Assembly (NCBI GenBank): GCA_038502055.1
Contig: JAXRKN010000030.1
Location: 310,001-374,000 of the forward strand
Direction of reading: 5' to 3'
Origin: Tanytarsus gracilentus
Taxonomy: Eukaryota > Arthropoda > Insecta > Diptera > Chironomidae
DNA length: 64,000 bases
Numbering within the stretch: position 1 is the stretch's first letter; every line of letters begins with the position of its first letter. This document shows positions 1 through 12,805 of the stretch, one piece after another. The position numbers and the translations under genes are program-made. Below the pieces are notes generated by a model that saw only the letters and a list, made by a program, of their open reading frames with translations, searched no databases and was not told the DNA's origin.

Positions 1-2476
1 AGTTTTTCATCGAATTTTCTTTGCTCCGAAAATTGATTTTTGCTCTCTGTTCACTTCTTTAACTTTCTCTTACTTGATAATTCACATTTTGGCTCAGTTT
101 CAGAGCCATTTCATGCTTATATGTTACAACTTGCAATATATATTTTTAGATTTATGTTCATTACTACAGCAACAGCTCTCGACTACTTGATTATCCTAAG
201 TAAAGCTTTTATGTTATCGTCATATGGATTCTCTCAATATTTTTTTGTCTCTCTTTGTGCTCATCTTTCGAGAGGGAAAATAAAAAGTGATAAAAGAGGA
301 AAAAAGTTTTAGTTGAGAGGATTTTTTTTATTTTGAGTGGGTAAAATTAGGACACTAATTATGGATTTGATCTTATGTGTGTCAGTGGGAAATTTAATAA
401 AGGGGTTAAAATTTAAAAAACCGAAAATAAACTTTTGAAGAAAATTTTAAATTTTTATTTAATGAAAAATAATTTTTGAAAATTTTAAATTTTTTAATAA
501 AATGTTTTTTGACCAATTTTTCTTACATTTGAACCACGATTTTTCCATTCATAACTTCCACGACTTATTGAACTAATTTTAAGTAATTTTCTCACTTTAT
601 TTTTCTTTTTCTCTCGAAATTTTTCTTTACTTAACAAAAAAAGCGAAATTTGAAGCTAACTAATTTATTTTTTTATTATTTTTAGCTCGGCTCACATGGA
701 CACCACAACAATGTCACGAAGCACACACAATTGCTCATTGGCAATTCCATTTTTGTTGCGGTTTTTCATTAGAATTTTCGATTTTTTTGCTACGAAAATA
801 ATTTTTCCACTTTTTTCCTTTTTTCTCTCGCTCAACCCTGACGAGATTGAGAAGAAAATTTTTTTAAAGCTCTCTCGAAGGAAAAAAAATATTTTGCAAA
901 TTTTCACACTTTCGCGGTAAGTTTTGAGAATTTGCTTAAGATAATTTTGTGACGCGTCACTCGATGCACATTTTGGTGCAACTTTCAGGTCGAATTTTGA
1001 TTTGATTATCACTAAATTTAAGAAAATTTCGAGCGATAAAATTTTCTAGCTTTTCCTTCTCGCCTCGACTCGTCGTCACATACAGAGGAAAAATCGTGAT
1101 GAGCGGTGAACTTTTCTCCCTTTTTGTGTGTGATAAAATTTCCACAATTTTATTCTCAGAGAGCGAATCGTTGAGTTTGCGCGATGAAATCACAACACGT
1201 TGGAGGGTGGTTGGCGTTGAGTGGAGAGGGGGTGAATGCCATGTGGATGAAAAAGAGTTTTTTTTGTTGGTGATAAGAAAATGTAAATGTGAAAATTACT
1301 TTGAGGCAAGTCTGAGAAAATTTTGTTGTAGAAGAAATTCGTGGAAAATTTTGAAGCAAAAATTTAAATTTTTAAAGAATAAAAAAATTAATAAATATTT
1401 TTGAATCTTTTCTTAAAAAAATTAATTAAATAATATTTGTTTCCATCTTCAAGATCATTTTTTTACTTTTTGATCCCTAAACTAATTTTATTTTCACCTC
1501 AACCCACTCACTTCTTGCATATGCATGAACCACTTTCCTCGCGATGATTTTCTTTGTTTTTACACGTGCGAAAAATTTTCAACAAGAGAGCGCAAAAATT
1601 TTACTTCAAGTTTTTGTGTTATTTTTATTGTTCACAGATGACTTGAAATATTTTTAAAACTTTTCGAGGCTGTTTGAAGGTTAAAAAGGAGAAGTTTAAA
1701 CATTTTTGGATAATTTTTAAACAAAAATTTATGAGACAGAAAATTTTGATGGGTAATTATGGACTTTCTGATCGTCTTTGTGCTTGTTTTAAATCTGGAA
1801 TCGTCAAATCGCTATTTTCAGCTCGATTTTGTGCTTGAGGAAGTTCTAAAAAAATTTCATCTAAAATTTAAAATAAATTATTTAACTAAGATTGAAGAAT
1901 AATAATGAAATTAAGTTCTCAGGATTTAAAAAAATTATTCACCATTTAAATAATTTTTGACTTTTCCATGTGGAGAAATTCTTTTTTCAATCTGCGACTT
2001 TGTTAATAAAAAACTAGCAAAGATTAAAATTACAAGAAACAAATTTTTGGAAAATAATTTCATATTATCAAAAAAGCAGTATTGAATGACTGCAGCTGAA
2101 AATCTACTAAAAATTTTATAAATTGAAATTTACCTGAACAAATTAACGTGAAATCTTAATTAAAATTTTATAAAGTCATCGTCGACCTTAAATTTATTTG
2201 AGATTTAAAAATAAAAAGTTTAATTTGCTTAAAATTTCAAAATTGAAACAGTAAAAAAAAATCATTCAAGTTTAAAAATTTTGTCATTTTAGAAATACCA
2301 AAAAATTAACAATTAAAATTTTTTTTTATTAAATTGCACTCAATTCAAATTCTATGCTCTCATTTCTCTAAAATAATTTGCCCTACTTTAAGCCACACAC
2401 AAATAATTCCCAGAAGTCTTTCAACTTCCTTCAACTCAAATCAAATTACTCCATAAAAATTAAATCAAAAATTTAA
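1..2476. other. Gene-free AT-rich stretch
   Basis: I see no supportable gene here. Open frames around 690-1400 are short, antisense to one another, of low complexity (Phe/Lys/Ser), and lack splice or homology support. The sequence is A/T homopolymer-rich spacer; the right edge may contain the 3' UTR of the muscleblind-like gene. Confidence 0.6.
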
Positions 2477-3952
2477 TTAATTTCTTCCATTCATCGTCAT
2501 CTCATGAGCGCCAGGAAGATGAATAGGTATGTGATAATATTTGCACTGCTGTCGACGACAAATTCCATTCACATGATCTCGACAGACGGCCACGCGCTGT
2601 TCATGAATTTCAAGCTTCTTCGCTGTAGGCGTTAAGGGACGATTTTGAATGACAAGCGACGAGACGATGGAGAGAAAAAATATTGAAAAGAAAAATGTGT
2701 GAGAAAATTTGCTCGAATTAAGGACGGAAGTCCCACAAGTGATGTTAATTTAGGTCGAATAACTTACGATCGAGCAAGTGGACAAACTTGCAATTGATTC
2801 GAGTACACATGTTCCGATTAAAGTCTTGACATACGGGAAGATTATCCAAAATCTGAAAAAATTTACTTAATTAAATTTTAATTTTAAAAAAGCTTTCAAA
2901 AAATTTGAAATTTTTAATTCAGCATGATTTGTTGTTTGTATTTTTAAAGGCTATGAAATATTTTTAAAATTAATATTTAATTTTAGAGGTATAAAAAAAA
3001 TGAAAATGTCTAAAAATTTAAATAAGTATAAAATTCAAAAAAGTATAAAATTTTAAAAATGTCGAAAAATTTATAAAGGAGAAAAAATCATTTAAAATTT
3101 ATAAACTGATTTTAAAAAACTTTTTAAAACAATACAAAATAAATTTTATCAAAAATTATTAATTGAAAGACTTCACAAAACCCTCACAGAATTCCCCTAA
3201 AGCATTCACCTGTCCATTGCTGTCAGTGTAGTTTACATAAGGAGCATTAAGCGGTATGACCGCGTTAGCTGCATAGCACATTTAGATTTTTATGTTTTTC
3301 ATGAGCATTTTGAGCGATTTTAGGTTTTTAGAAAGCACACAAGCATGCAAGCGAAAAAGAGTAGATGGAAAAAGAGAAAAATTTATTAAAGTTTAATTAG
3401 CTTAAAAGTGAGAAAATTTTTAATTTCCAACTTTCTCACTCTCGATCCCAACACCAACAATAATTTCAATTAATTTCTCCACAATTTAATTAACTCACGA
3501 TCAGACGGAACAATCGGACATGGTGGAATGAAAATTGGCTGCGGTTGTGGAATAAAGTTCATGACTGGAATTCCAATCGCCGGTCTTTTAAGATACATCA
3601 ACTCAATTGGAATTTCCGGCACTTCCCCTGCTCTTTTTGTTCCGATTTCCGGCTTTTTTGACGGCCCAGCTTCATCGAAAGTTGTTGAGTTTTTCATTGC
3701 CAAATAATTTCTTCCTCTCGCCATGAGCTGTTCCATCAAAATTGAGGTTGGATGGTAAAATTTGCAAGGAGGTGCAACTCGACGACATCGTGACTTGAAA
3801 CTGTCATAGCAAGCCATAACTTTTCCATCAGTGACCTCAACGTGAGGCAACGGATGAGCAAATCTGCAATCAGACTTTCCACAATTTAACTTTTCAAACT
3901 CACGACAGACTTCGAGCTGAAGCCATTGAGAATCTTTTTGAAAACTCGACAT
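2477..3952 (-). CDS. mbl: Muscleblind-like CCCH zinc-finger RNA-binding protein (four fingers)
   Basis: I assembled four minus-strand exons: 3952-3499, 3268-3210, 2852-2768 and 2622-2477. They total 744 nt and encode 247 residues, with every junction in phase. Exon 1 holds the first finger pair (CREFEKLNCGKSDCRFAH, then CYDSFKSRCRRVAPPCKFYH) and the typical muscleblind lead-in WLQLEVCREF. Exons 3 and 4 each hold one more finger (CQDFNRNMCTRINCKFVH and CRDHVNGICRRQQCKYYH), giving two tandem pairs. Known muscleblind proteins bind YGCY RNA motifs and regulate alternative splicing and RNA localisation in muscle and neurons. Finger 1 has C-x7-C-x4-C-x3-H spacing, two residues tighter than the usual x6. 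The protein ends about 20 residues after finger 4, so it lacks the long low-complexity tail. In fly the locus is huge; this 1.5-kb gene may be a compact paralogue. Confidence 0.85.
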
Positions 3953-6900
3953 GACTCAATGACGACAAAGTGAAGACTGACTTTTTTTTTGTTGAATTAA
4001 GTTAGTTGAATTTCTAGTGATTCCGAGGTTATATTGAGACACTGTTGAGGCAGAGAGGTAGTTGGGGATCGAGTTACAAATACCAGCAAAAAATTAGAAG
4101 TTTTTGTGTAATTGAGATGAAAATTGATCGATGATGTTGAGATTTGAGAGGAGATTGATGATGAGGAGTAGTTTGGATGTTAGATAAGATTTAAAATTAT
4201 TTTTAAAAATTACCATTAGAAAAAATCCAAGGGGTAAATCACTCTTTAATGTTATTGTATTTTCTTGTTATTTTCCAGCTTTATTAAAAATTCACAAAAC
4301 TTAAAAAAACATTTCTTGAAAAACTTTTAAATTTTTTATATATTCCCCTCGCGATTTGTTTGACAAGTAAACAAGCTCGATACTTTTACTCACATGTTCA
4401 CTTACCACCTACACACATTCATTGTTCATCGTGTATCAAATTACCAAAAAACAGCGACATTAAGTGCGCCGAAGGAAGCCCCTCAAATAAAAAATTTCAT
4501 AAGAAGACTTTTCAACTTTTTTCATTCTTCTCAGTTGACTTTAAGCGTTGTTATGAAGAAGATTGATGGATCGGAAACTTCAACCTTGGAGACAAATTTT
4601 CATAAAATATCAAATGTCGATAAAATAAAATAAACATTTTTTTGTGAGGCTGTAAAGTAAATTTAATTGACATTTAAATGTTTTGATAATTGTGAAAAAT
4701 ATTTTTGAGTGGTAATTGAAGTGAATTAAAAGAAGAAAATTTGTGAGTAATTTTAATGTGAATCAAAATGAGAAAAATTATTTGTCTAGGGGTCAGGACA
4801 CAGAATTTACAAAAAATATTTTGTTTGTAATTAAAATCATAAAAAAATAAACTTAAAAATTATTTTTTAAAACCTTCAAAATTTTTCATAACTCTAAAAA
4901 AAATCCAAACAAAAACTTTGTGTGCATAAAAAAGTCATCGAAGCCATAAAAAAGCATTTCACGACGACACATCATAAGCGAAATGTCTTTTACCGAGCAG
5001 AAAAAGCAATCAACAGAACACTCGACATTTACATCTGTCACTCGCGCTATCAGCTCTGAAATTAGAAGAAGAAAAAAGTTGTGATTGCGTTTTCTGTCAT
5101 CTTTTTATAGCTCGAATGTTTATTGATTTTTTTTTTGCTCTCACTTCATACGTTTTATGATTAAAAACATTCAATGAAGTGTTTAGTGGGTGAACGTGAC
5201 GTGTAAAAGTGTCGAGATTTTTGAAAGCGATGATGAATTGAGAAAATTTTGGAAACTTAAATTGAAATAAAATGTCTGAAGGATTAAAATAATTTTAACG
5301 TGTTGATGATCTCTACTTTGGTTTTGTTGTTTGGGTTGTCACGTGTGAAATTCCATTTTTATACTCATATACTAATTGAAAATTTAGAAAAACCTCAAGT
5401 GGCTTTGTTGGCTTATTAATGTTAACAAAAGGTTTAAAATTCCATTGAATAAATATTACATTTGAATCCTTAAAAGTGAGGATCAATAAACCGGTCAGAA
5501 AAGAGAATTCATAAAAGTTCGAGAGAGATTTAAAATTTTCTCTTTTTTCTCTAAACATTTTTACATTCAAAAGCTCAAATAGTTTTATTCTCAAGCTTGA
5601 TTTAATTTAAAAGTTTTGAATCATTTTTGATGATTTTATAATTTTATAAAATTTTGCAATTTTTTTAAAAAAGTTGATTTAAATTTGAGAAATTAAATAG
5701 GTATAAAAAAATATTTATTTTAAAAATTTTCAATTATTTAATTTTTAAAATTTTTAAACTTGGCTTGCATAAAAACGTAAATCAAACTCTCCAGCTTTAA
5801 TTTATTTTTACACAAATTCAATCATCTGAGAACAACAAATTCTCTCCCACAAAATTGAGAGAATTTTTTCTCATTTAATCTTCTCTCTCTTTTTTCTCTC
5901 AATTTTTATTACGCGTAAACGAATTTCATCTAAAATCAGCCAGTTGGCAAGTAGTATTTTGTTTGAAGTGAATTAAGAACGCACGAAAAATTATTTTTAT
6001 TAAATTTCGTGTGATTTTTTGAATTATTTAAATTTTAGAAGAGTTCAATTAGTTTAAATATTTTTGATGCATTACAAGAAAGATGAAAGTATTGGAGTAT
6101 AAGAAAATTTCAATACATTCCAATTAAACCTTGAATTTTTTTAATATAAAGTTCTATAAAAATCATTGATGATGAGACAAGTTCGACGTTATTAGAAAAG
6201 TGCAAATTATTCTCTTCATTAATTATCGTCCACTAAGCTTATTTTCCGTCATATCAAATTACAAGAAAAACACAAACGCAGTGATAAGACCTCATTAAAG
6301 TGTTTCAAATCGCTCTCTTAAAATATTTATCGAGATAATACACAAACTCATAAAAATCTCAAAATAATTTTCAATGATATTCGATGAAATGAGAAAAGTA
6401 TTACAATGTCAGTAAAAGTACTCAGATGATAGAAAAACACAAAGAGTGAAAAGAGAAAAATAATTTTTTACGCCTTTAAAAATTGTTTTTATAAAAAAAT
6501 TCATCATTCGAAGTGGATCAGCTGAGAGCTGCGACAAAATTATTTATTAAAAATTTGAGAAAATTCTAAAATAAAAAGGAGCTGATGGTGAGTTTATTGG
6601 AGTGTGAAATTTATAAAAATGATTTTGAGGACATTTTTAAGCACCTTGTTAATTTTATATGTGCATCATAATGATGCTAAAGAACATCTGTAGTTATTTT
6701 AAATAAAAATAAGAAGAAATTATGAGTCATAAATTTAATCATTAAGATGAACTTACTGATAAAGTCATTGAGTCTTATGCATAGTGATTTAAATCAAGTT
6801 TTTTCAAAAAGCCGACTAGCTTTAATAATTTTATTCGTCCGAAATCTTTCAGAACTTTTGCATCACGAGTGACACTTAAATCTTAAATTGTCACAATGAC

Positions 6901-7402
6901 TGTCGCATATCACACAAATCATTTTCTTAACGCAATCAGTCTTAAAATTACACGTCGCGGCGTTTAAAAAAATTAAATCAAAGCTGAAATTATGAGCGAC
7001 AGTGAATTTTAACAAAAACAAAGGAAAGAAAGAGAGTTGAAAATTTACAGAGAGGAGAAAGCAAAAAAGATAGAAATTCTCTAGCGTTTTTCTCACTCAC
7101 ACTCATAAAAATTTCTCTCTTTTGTTTGAGTTTTGAGAGCTTTTGAGTAATTTTTGAATCTTCTAAGAAGGATCAAAGTTTTAAATATCAAAAAAGTTTT
7201 TTGCTACCAAAACTTTTAGTTTTTTAAAATCAAATTTTTGTCATTAATTTTTAATATTATATAAAATCAACAAGTAATAACTAGCATTTTTATTTACTTA
7301 AAAATAATTAAAAAATTTAATAAATTAACTTTTTATTTATTTTTCAGTTGCTTCAGCATTTTTCGTCTCAAATCTTTCATCTAACTAAAATTTTCTTCAA
7401 TC
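3953..7402. other. Intergenic region between muscleblind-like gene (-) and MFSD12-like gene (+)
   Basis: This 3.4-kb AT-rich spacer lies between two divergently oriented genes and presumably holds both promoters and 5' UTRs. Short open frames at 4360-4633, 5313-5594 and 6863-7096 are low complexity and unsupported. No RNA gene, TIR element or tandem array was recognised. Confidence 0.5.
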
Positions 7403-9134
7403 ATGTCTGACAAATCGCGACTTCTTTCCACATCGCCAACAATTCAAAGTGAAATAACAAATTCGCCAGCCGATCAGACTCCATCAGTGCCAAATTACGG
7501 AAGTATTCAATCACCATCGAACAATTCGAGCATCGACACAATGCCGGACGACAAAACAACCTTGAAATTCTTAGAAAAAGTTGGATTCTCACTCGGTCAC
7601 GTCTACAACGACCTTTGTGCGGGAATTTGGTTCAGTTACACTTTACTTTTCATGCAGAACGTGCTCGGTATGAAAGGACCCGAAGCGGGTGCAATGGTCA
7701 TGCTCGGTCAAGTTGGCGATGCAATTGCGACACCAATCGTCGGCATGCTCACCGACATCTACGGCACAAAGAGAAAATGGCACATTTTTGGAACTTTCTT
7801 AGTTCTTTTAACATTTCCATTGATCTTTGCGATTTGTCCATTCTGTGATGAATTCCCACCTTGGTATCGACTGCTTTACTTCACAATTGTAATTTTAATT
7901 TTTCAATTTGGATGGCCAGTAGTGCAAATAACTCATTTAGCGATGATTCCCGAGTTATCGAGAACTCAAAGAGATCGATCGGAATTAACAGCCACAAGAT
8001 ATTCAGCGTCAATCTGCAGCAATGTTGTCGTGTACATTGTTACGTGGGCAATTCTTCACATTCACTCGAAAGGCGAAAATAAAATTGGTCCGGATGATTG
8101 GCCAAAGTTTAGGGTGAGTTGTGAACATTTTTAAAAATAAATTTAAAATTTTTCTCATTTTAGGACATTGCTCTCATCCTCACACTAATCGGTGTCTCGA
8201 TGTCAGTTCTCTTCCATTTTTCCCTCTCAATCTCAAATTACGAATATCGTCGGCGTCTGACGACAAGTGCACGTCAACAATCTCTTCCACAAACATCATC
8301 CGACACAGAATCTCTAATTCAAAATCAATTGGCGGATGAACCGTCAACAAGTTCGAGTCATCGCGATCATGAATCTGTGCTTGTGGCAATTCCAAAGAAA
8401 AATTTCTTCAGATCACCTTTAATTTATCAAAATGCGCTTCTTTATGTGTTTTCGAGGCTCTTTATGACGACTTCATTGGTTTACATGCCATTGTGGTTAA
8501 ATGAGCGAGCTTTTGTGCCGACAGATCCGAATAATTTATTGAGCGATGACAGAAGCGTTGAAGACATCGCGACAGTTCCTTTGGCCTCTTTTATCGCTTC
8601 ATTTTTAGCATCGATGATTTTTAAAATGAGCGACAGATTTATTGGTCATAAAGTAGGATATCTAATCGGCTCGATAGTCAGTGTCATTGGATGCACTTGG
8701 GTTGCAATTGCTGCACAACCAAATTCAGCCGTTTATGAACTTTACATTGTCGCTTTTCTATTTGGCGCTGGATCTTCCGTGACAATGATTGCGAGTTTGT
8801 GCATCACTGCAGACATGATTGGACCGCATGCAGACCAAGGTGGATTCATCTACTCCGCAGTCACTTTTTGTGATAAATTAATTACCGGTGTGGCGGTGGT
8901 TGTCATTGAGTCATTGTGAGTTAAATTTAATTTTAAATTTTTTTTCGATTTAATTAATATTTTTACAGAAAATGTCAAAATCACACGGACTGTCCAACTT
9001 ATTATCGAGACATTCTCGCATATGCTTGTGGCGGTGCTGCAACTTTAGGAATTGTCACGCTCGCAACTTTAATTTGTACAAAATCGATAACAGAAAGAAT
9101 CGAACGAGAAGATCGAAGAGCTTTGAGAACTTAA
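7403..9134 (+). CDS. MFSD12-like major facilitator transporter
   Basis: Exons 7403-8113, 8164-8915 and 8969-9134 encode 542 residues in phase. An N-terminal Ser/Thr/Asn-rich cytosolic tail of about 50 residues precedes the first MFS bundle, recognisable by SLGHVYNDLCAGIWFSY and the loop GMLTDIYGTKRKWHIFG, the family's D-x(4)-GxRR/K signature between helices 2 and 3. A long acidic, Ser-rich loop in exon 2 separates it from the second six-helix half, which ends in exon 3. MFSD12 in vertebrates is a lysosomal and melanosomal protein needed for cysteine import; transport by this protein is inferred from family only. Introns are about 50 bp. Confidence in the MFSD12 subfamily is good, in substrate low. 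Confidence 0.85.
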
Positions 9135-9372
9135 ATAATTATTTAATTTTCATTTAAAAAATTTGTAAAGTGTAAAAAATTTGTTATCTAAGAAAATATA
9201 TTGAAAAATTGCTTCTTCATGAAGTTTGTAATTATCTTATCTAAACTTTCAAGCTTATCATTGCATATCATTGAGTATTTGTAGTTCGAGTGGCTTAGTA
9301 TTATTTTATTTACGTCGCACTCAAGTTGCATTCAATATATTTATTAAAGTTACATTTAATTTTTTAAAAGTC

Positions 9373-12300
9373 ATGAGTTCCTCAAAACTTTCATCTTACG
9401 ATGCAGTTAATAAAATCTGGAGAGGTCCAACTCGTCCATCGATCTTCAACACTGAAGCTGGTCTTGGTTTTATAATTTTAAATGTTCTGAAACAAAATCC
9501 CGATCGAGTTATGCAAGTTTGTGACGATTCTGGTGCTGAAATGACTTGCGGTGAAATGCACTCGAGAACTGTGAAAATTTCAAATTTTCTAATCTCAAAA
9601 ACTGAATTAAAGCAAAACGATGTTGTTGGAATTGTTGCGAGAAATTCAGAAAATATTGCGGCAGTCGCTTTTGCTTGTTTCACTTTGGGCCTTCCAATAA
9701 ATCCACTCGCACCTGTTATGGGCAAAAATGAAATGATCGAAATGTTTTCAAAAACAAAACCAAAAGCAATTTTTTGTGATTTCGATTTGATTGAAAATGT
9801 TAAAAAAGCTGTCGAGGAAATTCAACTTGAATATTGTAAAATTTTCACTTTGATAGAAAAAGTTGGAGGATTTGAATATGTTGATGATATTTTGAGTAAC
9901 TTCGATGGAAATATAGATGATTTTGAGTGAGTAAAAAAATAATTTTTTAAAAGGTTTGTATGTTTAAAAGTTTTAAGCTTTTGAGCTTTGATAATTTAAA
10001 AAATGAAAGCTTTAAAAACACAAAATTTAAATTTCAGACCTCAAAATCTTTTCAACATCTCGTCAACTCCTTTAGTCATTCTCTCATCATCAGGAACTAC
10101 CGGATCCATCAAAGGCATCACGAGATCTCACCAAAATTTTATTTCACAAGTGTCAACACTTTATACAAAATCTTTCGGTGAAAATAATTCCTGTTTTTTC
10201 TCAACAAGTCTTCACTGGCTGACTGCAGTTCATTTGTTGATATCAAGTGCACTTCATCAAATTAAAAGAGTCATTACAACTAGAGATGTGACTTTAGAAG
10301 TTTTTAAGGAAATTCTTAGGAAGAGAAAAATTACATCGACCATGCTTGCACCGTATGTTTGTAAAAATTTAATTAAATACAGCAATGATGAAGTTTTCGA
10401 GGATATGAAATCAATTTTTATTGGTGGTGCAGTCGTTTTAGGACTTTCGTTCGATAGATTACAGAAAATATTTCCAAACGCTGTATTAAGGACTGGATAT
10501 GGATGCTCGGAAGCGGATTTTTTAACATTCGGAAAAGCTCTTTCAAAACTTGGAAGTTCTGGAATTATTACAGAAAATAATGAGATAAAAGTAAGTAAAA
10601 GAACTTGGCTAATTTAAATCTAAAATGACCGTTGAAAAAAAATAAACGATTTTTTAAATTTTTTAGATCATTGATGAATCTGGAAATTCTTTAGGTCCAA
10701 ATGAAAAAGGTCAAATTTGTTTTAAGAAACCAATAATGTTTGATGGCTATTTTGGTGATCCAGAAATGACAAAAACTGCCTTTGATCCTGACGGATGGTG
10801 TTACACTGGTGATGTCGGATATTTTGATGATGATGGCTACATTTTTGTTATCGATCGAGTTAAACACATGCTGAAGTTTAATCACATAATTTTTACTCCA
10901 CTTGAAATTGAGAAAGTCATCGAAGAGATCGATGGTGTTTTGAGCAGCTGTGTTGTTGGAGTTTACGATGAGGGCAATGACATTATTTTTGCGTTTGTTA
11001 TAAATTAAGTACCATAGCAAAATTACTTGACTCGATTATTGCTGATTTTTTATTTGTTAATTTTAGTCACATTATCTCCAAGGAGCAACATGGCTTTTTT
11101 CGTGGTCGATCTACTACTACAAATCTGATTGGCTACACTGACCGTCTGCAGCGTTGCATCAAATCTGGCGGGCAAATGGACGTAATCTACGCTGACTTTT
11201 CCAAAGCATTCGATCGGGTGGATCACGATATCCTCCTAAATAAACTGCATCACCTCGGCATAAACGGCTCACTTTTAAACTGGTTCGAAAGCTATTTAAA
11301 GGGTCGCACTCAACGAGTCCAGATCGGTGATGAACTATCCCATGTGGTGCAAGTTACTTCTTCGGTCGTCCAAGGGTCTCATTGTGGTCCAATTTTATTC
11401 TCGCTTTTCATCAATGACATCGCTGACGTACTCGGCGTCGATTTCAACTGTTTCGCTGACGATGTGAAACTGTTCTTTGAAGTCGACTCTTCCACCAAAT
11501 GCTCTTCACTTCAAGAAAGTCTAGATCGACTATCCAATTTCGCTTATGCTCACGGCTTACAGTTAATGTCGAAAGTGCTTCGTTGTAGCTATACTAGAAG
11601 AACAAAGCATTTCATCCTCTTCGACTACATGATAAATGGCATAGTGTTGATTAGGAAAGGAAAATTAGAGATCTGGGGTGATTTATGACAGTAAATGCAC
11701 CTTCAAAGATATATTGATGACATCTGAGAAAGGCAAAACGTTCTCTTGGGTTCGTTATTCGCAATTCTAAGGACTTCACGCAACCACGCACAATTAAAAC
11801 GCTGTATTGCTCGTTTGTCAGATCTTCTCTTGAATATGCTAGCAATGTTTGGGCTCCGACTTACATATCCCACATTGCCCAACTGGAACGGGTGCAGCAC
11901 AAGTTCCTTCGATTTTTGGCGAGGAAATTTCATAATGATCTTAACAGACACATAGATTATGCACACTACGAGAGTCTATTCAGTCTTCAACCTCTCGAGC
12001 TGCGTCGAATAATTTCGGATGGGAAATTTACAATCAGATCTTTTAATGGATCGGTTGATAGCACTACTTTTATGCATCTATTCAACTTCGCAGTGCCTGC
12101 CAGACATACTCGACAGCAGGTGGCATTTAAAATTTCAAATCGTTGCACCTCTATCGATCGTTTGATGTCCAATTTCAATGATTATCTCAACGACGTAGAC
12201 GCATTAACTACAAAAATGAGTTTAAATGGCATCATCGAGTCCATTATTGACACTTATCACGGCAACGTTTTATCGACTTAGCGCTTTTTTTTTTACAACT

Positions 12301-12690
12301 CATAATAATGCTCAATCTAATTAATTCTAGTTCTCAGTTAGACGACGTTTAACATTTATTGTTAAGTTCTCATCGATTCATCGTTACATTTTTCCGCTTT
12401 TATCTGTTCAAAAGTTCTTAATCGTTGCAGTTCATTATCATTTCCTCATTATCGTTTTGACTGTTTCGTGCACCACTTGATTGCACGCGAAATTGACTAA
12501 ATAAAATAAAATAAAATAAAAAAAATAAATAAAAAATGAAAAATTTAATTTGAGTGAAAAATTTATTGATACTAAAAAGATTCGAGGTGGCGTTCATTTT
12601 TTGAAAGAATTTCCATTGACAACAACTGGAAAAGTTAAAAATCGAGAACTGAAAGAAATTGCTGAGAAAATACACAAAGAAAAAATTTAG
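9373..12690 (+). pseudogene. Luciferase/4CL-like acyl-CoA synthetase, copy A, broken by a LINE
   Basis: Exons 9373-9926, 10038-10590 and 10667 onward give an ANL-superfamily adenylating enzyme. The P-loop SSSGTTGSIKG is in exon 2 and the hinge region YTGDVGYFDDDGYIFVIDR in exon 3. At about 11003, just after the residues FAFVI, a non-LTR retroelement creates the sequence ATA AAT TAA, so translation stops at 11008. The missing C-terminal piece resumes after the element at about 12531 and runs to TAG at 12690; it carries the catalytic-lysine motif TTTGKVKNRELKEI. Relative to copy B (17580-19372) it also lacks nine codons. Without the C-terminal subdomain lysine the enzyme should be inactive, so I call it a pseudogene, although the exons before the break remain open. 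The first 120 residues and exon 3 are almost identical to copy B. Confidence 0.85.
11006..12530 (+). mobile_element. 5'-truncated, decayed Jockey/I-type non-LTR retrotransposon
   Basis: The insert begins inside a reverse transcriptase domain. Visible motifs are EQHGFFRGRSTTTNL, DFSKAFDRVDH, QGSHCGPILFSLFINDI and the catalytic FADDVK (11176-11690). The RT C-terminal and thumb region continues in other frames to the stop at 12281, so it carries frameshifts and is not functional. The 3' end has an (AAATA)-rich tail at about 12500-12530, the expected signature of target-primed insertion. Because the target was itself A-rich (ATAAAAAATG in the intact paralogue), the duplicated target site can be only a few bases such as ATAAA and its ends are ambiguous. 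It sits inside exon 3 of synthetase copy A in the sense direction. Confidence 0.88.
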
Positions 12691-12805
12691 AGTAAAGTTT
12701 TGTTTCTGTTTGCACAACTTTAAAAACAGACTTTGAGCTATTTTTATTTAATCAATAAACTTGTTTTTAATTTCAAGGAAATTTTAATGAAAAATATTTT
12801 TATTT

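Noticed and set aside
692..1404. Overlapping open frames of 60-106 codons on both strands
   Set aside because: Low-complexity Phe/Lys/Ser translations, mutual antisense shadows, no splice or family support.
4360..5594. Open frames at 4360-4633 (+) and 5313-5594 (-)
   Set aside because: No recognisable domain, biased composition, isolated in AT-rich spacer.
6863..7096. Minus-strand 77-codon frame with Cys pairs (CVICDSHC)
   Set aside because: Cys pairs hint at a zinc site but the rest is Phe/Leu noise and there is no continuation.
8121..8395. Alternative frames overlapping MFSD12 exon 2 on both strands
   Set aside because: Shadows of the real exon, whose frame continues across well-defined splice sites.
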